A stretch of 16,524 bases of DNA from Clostridiales bacterium (GTDB taxonomy: Bacteria > Bacillota > Clostridia > Oscillospirales > Oscillospiraceae): positions 1-16,524 of the forward strand of contig SFFE01000025.1 of the NCBI GenBank assembly GCA_004556965.1, read 5' to 3'. The notes below the pieces were generated by a model. The model searched no databases and was not told the DNA's origin. It saw nothing but the letters and a program-made list of their open reading frames with translations. Both the position numbers and the translations under genes were made by a program. This document shows positions 1-5,642 of the stretch, one piece after another (position 1 is the stretch's first letter; each line of letters opens with the position of its first letter).

Positions 1-87
1 CCATTTCCGCGCAAGCGCGAAAATTCCGCATCCGCTTCTTCATTCTTCCTTTTCCTCCGAGACCGCTGCGCTTACGTCTCGTCGGAG
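1..87 (-). repeat. Dispersed intergenic element, copy 1 (core plus hairpin)
   Basis: Positions 1-50 match 4154-4203 at 46 of 50 bases by eye. The shared core contains the small palindrome CGCGCAAGCGCG (8-19), an AAAATTCCGCATCCGC stretch and a pyrimidine run ending in TTTTC. Beyond the core a hairpin follows: arms CTCCGA (55-60) and TCGGAG (82-87), extended by GAC/GTC with a small bulge, around a loop containing CCGCTGC. Read on the minus strand, the element lies just after the lipoprotein terminator (120-158), the same relative place as copy 2 behind its terminator. The left end may be cut by the window edge. The family is not recognised, and the function, if any, is unknown. Confidence 0.6.
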
Positions 88-119
88 TACGCGCTCCGCG
101 CCGCTTCCGGCTAAAGCCG

Positions 120-158
120 AAAAAAAGAACCGGGAGCGCCGCTCCCGGTTCTTTTTTT
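120..158 (-). terminator. Rho-independent terminator of the small lipoprotein gene
   Basis: A perfect 18-bp stem (120-137 with 141-158) surrounds a GCC loop; its GC-rich core is GAACCGGGAGC. Both ends run into A/T homopolymers, so the minus-strand transcript ends in a U-run. It starts 6 bases past the stop codon at 165-167. The T-run at 152-158 means it could also work on the plus strand. Confidence 0.9.
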
Positions 159-164
159 GGCTGC

Positions 165-644
165 CTATCTGTTCTGATCAAAATCATCGATCAGCCAGAC
201 GCCGCGTTCCAGCTCCAACTCGACAAAGAAGGTGGCCTGTGTCTGCCCGGCGAAGCGGGAGTTTACGCTCGGCGTCAGCTCGACCGTCACCTGAATGGCG
301 CAGTCGTCCTGATCGCGGGACAGCTCCTCCGCGCCGATGCTGACCGCCGAAGCGCGCTCCATGCCGTAAACGCCGTCCGTGCGAAAGTCGTCGCGCACGC
401 AGTCCGTGGTGCAATAGGTCTTCATCGTCTCATAGTCCGCGTCTGCAAACGCTTCGAAAAACGCCGTCACGACCGCGGTCGGGCTATTCTGCACCGCCGT
501 GTCCGGCGTGGTGACAGGCGTCGTCGCGCTCTGGGACGCGCTGTTCGGGGTCGGCGCATTCTGAGCGGGCACGCCCCGTTCGCCGCAAGCGGCGACGGAC
601 AGGCACAGCACAAGAATGAGAAGAATGGCTGCTGCTCGTTTCAT
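165..644 (-). CDS. Small secreted lipoprotein, probable NTF2-like domain
   Basis: A 159-residue protein of unknown specific function. Residues 1-20 form a lipoprotein signal peptide: KR at the N-terminus, a hydrophobic AILLILVLCL core and lipobox VAAC with the lipidated Cys20. A low-complexity Ser/Thr/Pro/Gln linker (about 22-55) probably spans the cell wall. The remainder (about 57-159) begins SPTAVVTAFFEAFADADYET, typical of NTF2/SnoaL-like or DUF4878-type domains, followed by alternating strands ending in WLIDDF. Two Cys residues (TYCTTDC) could form a disulfide. The start at 644 is chosen over the longer in-frame reading to 836 because AGGAGG lies 8 bases upstream and the signal peptide begins exactly there. 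The upstream extension would run through the permease terminator. The domain assignment is inference from pattern; the lipoprotein call is secure. Confidence 0.85.
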   Translation of the reverse strand: MKRAAAILLILVLCLSVAACGERGVPAQNAPTPNSASQSATTPVTTPDTAVQNSPTAVVTAFFEAFADADYETMKTYCTTDCVRDDFRTDGVYGMERASAVSIGAEELSRDQDDCAIQVTVELTPSVNSRFAGQTQATFFVELELERGVWLIDDFDQNR

Positions 645-687
645 CGTCGTTTCCTCCTGAAAAGTGATACATCCACGTTTATCAGAT

Positions 688-693
688 ATCATA
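688..693 (-). promoter_or_regulatory. Possible -10 element for the lipoprotein gene
   Basis: The minus strand reads TATGAT in an AT-rich stretch between the permease terminator (729-765) and the lipoprotein start (644). No convincing TTGACA-like box lies 16-18 bases upstream, so the promoter is weak, extended or not correctly placed. The terminator behind the permease makes some promoter here likely. Confidence 0.3.
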
Positions 694-728
694 CCCAATA
701 AGTATGAAAATTCTATGAAGCCAGAACA

Positions 729-765
729 AAAAACAGCCATTTCTTTTGGAAATGGCTGTTTTTTT
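729..765 (-). terminator. Rho-independent terminator of the TAXI-TRAP operon
   Basis: Arms AACAGCCATTT (732-742) and AAATGGCTGTT (750-760) pair around a 7-base loop, flanked by A-run and T-run so that minus-strand RNA ends in U residues. It begins about 10 bases after the permease stop (775-777). Confidence 0.9.
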
Positions 766-774
766 GAAACTGCG

Positions 775-2823
775 TCACGCAACCGCGGGGGTGTTTCTGC
801 CCTTCTTGCGGGTAGCGATCTGAATGGCGACCACAACCGCGATGACGGCGAGACCGATCAGGTCCGTCTGCCACGTGGGGTCGATCAGGCTCAGGCCGCC
901 GGCGGCGAGCAGGATGCGCTGCCACCACGGCGCGCGCGCCACAATATAGCCCTCCAGCGCGGACGACACACCGAAGATACCGAGGAACGACGTGATGATG
1001 ACCTGGATCGCGGCCAGCACACCCTGATCCATCAGCAGCATGGACGGATTCATGGCGAACATATACGGCACAATGAACGCCGCAATGGCGAGCTTCGTGG
1101 CGTTGACGCCTGTTTTCATGGGGTTGGACTTGGCGATGGCGGAGCCTGCGTAGGCGGCCAGTGCGACCGGCGGGGTGATATCGGCCACGATGCCGAAGTA
1201 GAACACGAAGAAGTGCGCCGCGACCTTCGGCACGCCGAGGGTGATGAGGATCGGCGCGCAGGTGGAGGCCATGATGCAGTAGTTCGCAGTCGTCGGCACG
1301 CCCATGCCGAGCACGATGCAGCACAGCATGGTCAAAAACAGCGCGATGAGCATCGAGAGCGTGGGATTCGGGATTGCACGGCTGATGGCGACGACGCCGC
1401 TGATGAGCTTCGAGGCAAGCCCCGTGACGGTGATGCAGCCCGCGATGATGCCGGCCATGGAGCAGGCCACCGCAACGGTGATGCTGCCCTTGCCGCCGGC
1501 TTCGAGCGCGCTCAGGATCATGGAGCCGGTCCTTTTTGCCGCATCGCCGGCCGCAGCGCCGGGCGCGCCCTTGTGCGCGGCGACGCTGTCGCGCACCGTG
1601 CCGATCAGGCTGACGGCAATGGCGACGAGGATGGCGATCGCCGCGGAAAACTGCAGCGAGCGGACGTTCGCCGTGACCATCCACACCAGAATAATCAGCG
1701 GCAGCAGCAGATACAGATCGCGTGCGAGCTTGCGGAACGGCGTCAGCTCCGCGCGCGGAATGCCCTTTAGTCCCAGCTTTTTCGCCTCCAGATGCACGGC
1801 GATGAAGATGCCGGAGAAATACAGCACGGCGGGCAGGATGGCGTACAGCGTCACCTTGCCGTAGGTCACGCCCATGTACTCGGCCATCAGGAACGCGGCC
1901 GCGCCCATGATCGGGGGCATGATCTGACCGCCGGTGGAAGCGGCCGCCTCGACCGCGCCGGCGAATTCCGGCTTGTAGCCGGTCTTTTTCATCATCGGGA
2001 TCGTGACGGAGCCGGTGGTCACGGTGTTGCCGACCGAGGAGCCGGACACCATGCCGCACAGCGCCGAGGAGATGACCGCGACCTTGGCCGGGCCGCCGCT
2101 GGCCCAGCCCGCGATGGAGTTGGCCAGATCAATAAAGAAGTTGGAAATACCGGTGCGCTCCAGAAACGCGCCGAAGATGATAAACACGGCGATGAACTTG
2201 GCGCACACCTGCACCGGCGTCGCCAGCACGCCGGACGTGCCGTAAAACAGCGTGTAGATGACTCTGCCGAGCACCTGCAGGAACGTCTGCCCGGCAGACA
2301 TCATGCTTGCAAAGGTGTACACCAGCAGCGCGCCGACCACCACGAGGATGGGCAGTCCCACGCACCGGCGGCACAGCTCCGCAAGGCACAAAACGCCGAC
2401 GACGCCCACCGCAATGTAAAACGGGGTCATCTTCGCGGCGCTGGTCAGAACCTTGACCAGTGAGGAATAGGTTGCGCAGTAATAGAAAAACGCAGCCGCG
2501 CCGAGCACCATCAGGACGATGTCGTACCACGGCAGGCTGTTGGGCTTCACATGGTGCTTGCTGGCCGGGTAGGTCAGATAGCCCATGATGACGATCAGCC
2601 CGAGGAACGCCGTCAGACGGATCTCCAGCGCTGCTGTACTGAACAGCGTGGACCAGATGCAGTAGACGGAAAACAGCGCCATGACCACGCGGATGACCAC
2701 CTGAGGCTTGCCCTCCCAGACGCGGGTAGCAGACTCGCGGTCATACTTGCGCATAACGGCGTCCATATCGTCCGCCGCGGGCATTTCCGCCGCTGCGGTC
2801 GCTTTTTTCTTCGTATCGGACAT
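775..2823 (-). CDS. TRAP transporter fused permease (4TM/12TM, TAXI type)
   Basis: A 682-residue polytopic membrane protein that joins the small (DctQ-like) and large (DctM-like) TRAP permease parts in one chain, the TRAP_fused architecture that partners TAXI binding proteins. It carries out Na+- or H+-driven secondary uptake of a substrate delivered by the binding protein encoded just upstream. After a charged cytoplasmic N-terminus (about 1-38) there are helices at about 40-60, 70-86, 100-120 and 133-150, then the DctM core. Family-typical segments are GMVSGSSVGNTVTTGSV (about 257-273) and EAAASTGGQIMPPIMG (about 292-307), and a second symmetric half contains MLCCIVLGMGVPTTANYC. The start is supported by GGAGG seven bases upstream. 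It ends with a terminator. The substrate is not predictable; organic acids or amino acids are usual for the family. Confidence 0.95.
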   Translation of the reverse strand: MSDTKKKATAAAEMPAADDMDAVMRKYDRESATRVWEGKPQVVIRVVMALFSVYCIWSTLFSTAALEIRLTAFLGLIVIMGYLTYPASKHHVKPNSLPWYDIVLMVLGAAAFFYYCATYSSLVKVLTSAAKMTPFYIAVGVVGVLCLAELCRRCVGLPILVVVGALLVYTFASMMSAGQTFLQVLGRVIYTLFYGTSGVLATPVQVCAKFIAVFIIFGAFLERTGISNFFIDLANSIAGWASGGPAKVAVISSALCGMVSGSSVGNTVTTGSVTIPMMKKTGYKPEFAGAVEAAASTGGQIMPPIMGAAAFLMAEYMGVTYGKVTLYAILPAVLYFSGIFIAVHLEAKKLGLKGIPRAELTPFRKLARDLYLLLPLIILVWMVTANVRSLQFSAAIAILVAIAVSLIGTVRDSVAAHKGAPGAAAGDAAKRTGSMILSALEAGGKGSITVAVACSMAGIIAGCITVTGLASKLISGVVAISRAIPNPTLSMLIALFLTMLCCIVLGMGVPTTANYCIMASTCAPILITLGVPKVAAHFFVFYFGIVADITPPVALAAYAGSAIAKSNPMKTGVNATKLAIAAFIVPYMFAMNPSMLLMDQGVLAAIQVIITSFLGIFGVSSALEGYIVARAPWWQRILLAAGGLSLIDPTWQTDLIGLAVIAVVVAIQIATRKKGRNTPAVA

Positions 2824-2846
2824 GGAAAACCTCCGTTCGGGTAAAG

Positions 2847-2893
2847 CCGCCGGAAAGACGGCGGACTACGGTGCCGAAACCGGCACCGTAGTC
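2847..2893 (-). other. Strong intergenic hairpins between binding protein and permease
   Basis: A perfect 13-bp stem (2864-2876 with 2881-2893, arms GACTACGGTGCCG and CGGCACCGTAGTC) closes on a 4-base loop. A smaller stem CCGCCG/CGGCGG (2847-2852 with 2859-2864) abuts it. No U-run follows on the minus strand, so this is not a standard terminator. It sits between the binding-protein stop (2921) and the permease Shine-Dalgarno. In binding-protein-dependent transporters such hairpins commonly protect the upstream mRNA from 3' exonucleases, so the binding protein exceeds the permease. That role is inferred here. Confidence 0.75.
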
Positions 2894-2920
2894 GAAAAAC
2901 TCGTAAATATTCCGGAAAGA

Positions 2921-3928
2921 TTACTTGCCGGCGTAGGTGTCCGCCGCGATCACAGCCTCGCTGTAATACGGGGAGGACTGCAGAAGCTGCGCGGTGTGCG
3001 TCTCGTCCAGACTGACGAGGTAGACGTTGCCCGCCGTCGCAAGATCCACAATCGCCGTGGTGGGCGCGCCCGCCACGATGAAGGCGGCGTCAATCTTGCC
3101 GTCCTTCAGGCTCTCGGCGGAATCGCCGAAGCTCTGGTACACGGGCTTGATGCTCTCCTCGGTCAGACCGTAAGCGCCGAGCACGTCAATGGCGTTGAAG
3201 TACACGCCGGAGCCGGCAGCGCCGATGGAGACGTTCTTGCCCTCCAGATCGGCAACGGACTTGATGTACGGGTTGGTGGTGACGATCTGCACCTGCTCCA
3301 TGTAGAGCGCGGCGACGACGGAGAAGCCCTCGACCTTCTGGTCGAACAGACGCTCGCCGTTGTAAGCATAGCTCATCACGTCAGACTGCACGAAGCCGAG
3401 TTGCGCGTTGCCGCTCATCATATCCTCGATGTTGGCCTGAGAGCCGCCGGAGGTGACCGCGGTCACGGAGTAATCGGTGTTGCTGGAGACATAGCTCGCC
3501 AGCACGCCGCCGAACGCATAGTAAGTACCGGATTCGCCGCCGGTGGTGAAGGTCAGCGCACCAGCGGTGCCGGTGCCGGCGCCTTCCTTGACGGAAGCGA
3601 CCTCAATGCCCTTTTCCTTGAAATACTTCGCAGCGCCGGGGTGATACGGCACGGAAGTGATGGAAGACGCGAACTCCAGATCCAGTTCGCCGCCCTTGGC
3701 GTGCTGCGCCGTGATGGCGTCCTTGTTCTCAAAGATCGTGGACACGAACGCATAGATTTCGTCCTCAGGGACATCGTCGCGCGCGATGACGACAGCGCCG
3801 ACAGCGACGGTGTTGGTATCCGTTGCCTGAGCGGTGTCATCCGTCTTCGTGGGTTCGTTCTTGTTGCCGCAGGCGCACAGCGCAAACACCATGCACAGAG
3901 CCAGCAGCAAAGCTACATACTTTTTCAT
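2921..3928 (-). CDS. TAXI-family TRAP substrate-binding lipoprotein, circularly permuted
   Basis: A 335-residue extracytoplasmic binding protein that captures the ligand for the fused TRAP permease encoded next. Residues 1-20 are a lipoprotein signal (lipobox LCAC, Cys20), followed by an Asp/Thr linker (21-39). Residues about 38-110 (VAVGAVVIARDD to HPGAAKYFKEKGIEV) correspond to what is normally the C-terminal end of TAXI proteins. A Gly-rich linker (about 115-123) then leads into the usual N-terminal motif TTGGESGTYYAFGG (128-141), SGGSQANIEDM (160-170), the lobe-2 core with GAAGSGVYFNAIDVL (236-250), and an end at SPYYSEAVIAADTYAGK. In ordinary members the 38-110 type segment follows that point. 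One continuous frame, no repeated segment, and length near the family norm (about 320-340). AGGAGAGAGG precedes the start, and a near-consensus promoter lies upstream. Family membership is firm; the permutation rests on remembered family architecture. Confidence 0.92.
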   Translation of the reverse strand: MKKYVALLLALCMVFALCACGNKNEPTKTDDTAQATDTNTVAVGAVVIARDDVPEDEIYAFVSTIFENKDAITAQHAKGGELDLEFASSITSVPYHPGAAKYFKEKGIEVASVKEGAGTGTAGALTFTTGGESGTYYAFGGVLASYVSSNTDYSVTAVTSGGSQANIEDMMSGNAQLGFVQSDVMSYAYNGERLFDQKVEGFSVVAALYMEQVQIVTTNPYIKSVADLEGKNVSIGAAGSGVYFNAIDVLGAYGLTEESIKPVYQSFGDSAESLKDGKIDAAFIVAGAPTTAIVDLATAGNVYLVSLDETHTAQLLQSSPYYSEAVIAADTYAGK

Positions 3929-3995
3929 ATACCTCTCTCCTTACACAGTTAAACTTTTTTGAATAATTCCGCTCAAAAAAATTCATTATATTCGC

Positions 3996-4024
3996 ATTAT
4001 ACCGCATATACGCTCCATTTTCAA
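3996..4024 (-). promoter_or_regulatory. Sigma-A type promoter of the TAXI-TRAP operon
   Basis: On the minus strand TTGAAA (4019-4024), a 17-base spacer and a perfect TATAAT (3996-4001) lie about 70 bases upstream of the binding-protein start. A second TATAAT (3985-3990) lies inside the leader but has no matching -35 box. No operator or riboswitch-like fold was recognised in the leader. Confidence 0.85.
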
Positions 4025-4153
4025 GTCAAAAATGAAATCTTCGCGTTCAAAATCTGCAAAAGCTTTCACGCGCTACCGCATTTTTCTCGAATTTTCGCCA
4101 CATTTCGTGCAAGTGTAACCATCTTCGCCGCGTCAGAATGAACTTGCTTTGCT

Positions 4154-4243
4154 CCATTTGCGCGCAAGCGCGAAAATTCCGCATCCGCGCCTTCATTCCT
4201 CCTTTTTCGAACCGAACCCGCTGCCGCTGGGCTTCGGTTCGAA
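4154..4243 (-). repeat. Dispersed intergenic element, copy 2 (core plus hairpin)
   Basis: Core 4154-4203 matches window positions 1-50 with four substitutions and is followed by a T-run. It contains the palindrome CGCGCAAGCGCG (4161-4172). The adjoining hairpin has perfect 11-base arms TTCGAACCGAA (4206-4216) and TTCGGTTCGAA (4233-4243), extended by CCC/GGG. Its loop shares CCGCTGC with copy 1, although the arms do not match those of copy 1. On the minus strand it lies about 60 bases behind the CNNM-operon terminator. The core can be read as a short peptide (MKARMRNF...), but the differences between copies are not biased to third codon positions, which argues against coding. Confidence 0.65.
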
Positions 4244-4301
4244 GATGCGGGGGGCCTTTCAAATCCGAAACCAAGTTTCGGATTTGTTGAGGAGAAATGG
4301 C

Positions 4302-4345
4302 AAAAAATGCGCCGGTCTGCGCAAAATTTGTGCAAACCGGCGCAT
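4302..4345 (-). terminator. Rho-independent terminator of the CNNM gene pair and possibly the dnaE operon
   Basis: Arms ATGCGCCGGT (4308-4317) and ACCGGCGCAT (4336-4345) pair around an AT-rich loop that can pair further through TGC/GCA. On the minus strand a run of six T residues follows the stem. The structure starts 14 bases past the stop codon at 4359-4361. Confidence 0.9.
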
Positions 4346-4358
4346 ATGTCCAAAAAAG

Positions 4359-5642
4359 TCAGTCGTCCTCCGGCGCGACCTCCACGAGCACCTTCTCCAC
4401 GCGCAGGCCGTCCATGGCCAGCACCGTGACGGTGAGCGTTTCATAGTGGAAGCTGTCGCCCGGCTTCGGGAACGCGCCGAAGCGCTCGATCGTCCAGCCG
4501 CCGACGGTGGCGCTGTCGGTGTCCAGCTCCTCCTCGTCCCAGCCGAGCAGCTCCAGAAAGTCGGAGATGACCATGTCGCCGTCCAGCTCATAGACGCCGC
4601 GCCCGCGCTCGACGACCTCGTCCTCTACCACGTCAGTCTCGTCCCAGATCTCGCCCACGATCTGCTCGAGCACATCCTCCATCGTGATGACGCCGAGCGT
4701 GCCGCCGTATTCGTCCGTCACGACGGCGAGGTGCTTTTTCTGCCGGCGCAGCTCCGCGAGCACACTCGGCAGCTTCATGGTCTTGTACACGAAGCACGGC
4801 TCGATCAGCATGCTGCGCAAATCGACGGGCACGGGCGGCGCTTTCTCATCCGCCACGCCGTCGAGCACCGTGCGGTAAAAGCGGTTCAGATACAGAAAGC
4901 CGATGATGTTGTCCACACTGTCCTCGTACACGGGCAGGCGGGAATAGGGCGTCGCTTCGACGGTGGCGAGAATGTCGTCCCAGTCGTCGTCCACGTCGAT
5001 GGCGACCATGTCCACGCGCGCGGTCATGGCCTCGCTCGCGCTCACATCGGAAAACTCCAGCGCCGAGAGCAGCAGCTCAGAGCGGTCCTCGTCGAGCACA
5101 TCCTCGTCCTCTGCCGTTTCGATGATGGACTGCAGCTCCTGCGAGGCCGCGTCCTCCGGATCCTCATCCGGCCGCTCGCCGCGCAGCGGCAGCGTGATGA
5201 GCTTCACCAGTCCCACCACGAGCCAGATCACGGGCGAGAGCACGATGGTCAGCGCGCGGATCACATAGGCGAAGCGCAGCGACAGGCCGTTTGCGTTCTG
5301 CTTGGCGAGGATCTTGGGGATCGTCTCGCCAAAGATGATGACCAGAATGGTCAGGATCACGGTCGCGAGCCACGACCAGTCGTCCGTGCCCGACAGCAGC
5401 AGCGCAATGACGGATGCCAGAGACGACGCGCCGATGTTCACCAGATTGTTGCCGATGAGGATGGCGGACAGCGCCCGGTCGAAGTTGCTGACGATGGCGT
5501 ACGCCGCCTTGGCGCGCTTGGAGCCGTCCTCCATCGCGTTTTCCAGCCGCATGTGGTTGGAGGAGGAATAGGCCATTTCCGACGCGGAGAAGAAGCCCGA
5601 CAGCGCAATGAGCACGACGAGCGCGACAAAATACCAGATCAT
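4359..5642 (-). CDS. CNNM/HlyC-family membrane protein with CBS pair (canonical copy)
   Basis: A 427-residue protein of the CNNM/CorB/HlyC group, whose members are linked to magnesium or cobalt transport and resistance; older annotations call them hemolysins. The DUF21 membrane domain (about 1-150) has the family motifs SGFFSASEMAYSSSN (15-29), ILIGNNLVNIGASSLAS (61-77) and FGETIPK (104-110). Two CBS domains follow (about 205-262 and 270-330, including VVTDEYGGTLGVITMEDVLEQIVGE-type residues at 307-331), then a CorC_HlyC C-terminal domain (about 345-425). The start ATG (5640-5642) overlaps the upstream gene's stop in an ATGA, so translation is probably coupled. It is the second of two paralogues and keeps the polar membrane residues that its partner has lost. 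The ion specificity is not determined from sequence. Confidence 0.93.
   Translation of the reverse strand: MIWYFVALVVLIALSGFFSASEMAYSSSNHMRLENAMEDGSKRAKAAYAIVSNFDRALSAILIGNNLVNIGASSLASVIALLLSGTDDWSWLATVILTILVIIFGETIPKILAKQNANGLSLRFAYVIRALTIVLSPVIWLVVGLVKLITLPLRGERPDEDPEDAASQELQSIIETAEDEDVLDEDRSELLLSALEFSDVSASEAMTARVDMVAIDVDDDWDDILATVEATPYSRLPVYEDSVDNIIGFLYLNRFYRTVLDGVADEKAPPVPVDLRSMLIEPCFVYKTMKLPSVLAELRRQKKHLAVVTDEYGGTLGVITMEDVLEQIVGEIWDETDVVEDEVVERGRGVYELDGDMVISDFLELLGWDEEELDTDSATVGGWTIERFGAFPKPGDSFHYETLTVTVLAMDGLRVEKVLVEVAPEDD

Larger units (their letters stand above)
3929..4358. other. 430-base intergenic region between the CNNM pair and the TRAP operon
   Basis: From right to left this holds the CNNM-operon terminator (4302-4345), a perfect 10-bp hairpin AAATCCGAAA/TTTCGGATTT (4261-4270 with 4276-4285), the dispersed element copy 2 (4154-4243), about 130 bases with nothing recognisable (4025-4153), the TRAP promoter (3996-4024) and an AT-rich leader. 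The leader contains a weak stem TTTTTTGA/TCAAAAAA (3955-3962 with 3973-3980). Short open frames here lack a Shine-Dalgarno site or coding-like codon use and are not called. Confidence 0.7.

Noticed and set aside
645..836. In-frame N-terminal extension of the small lipoprotein
   Set aside because: It would place 64 residues before a clear signal peptide and run through the permease terminator; AGGAGG supports the start at 644.
4047..4274. Short minus-strand peptide containing MKARMRNFRACAQM, echoed as MKKRMRNFRACAEM at the window start
   Set aside because: The two copies share DNA at all codon positions, with changes that alter amino acids as often as not, and the surrounding frame includes hairpins. 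A nucleotide repeat fits better than a conserved small protein.
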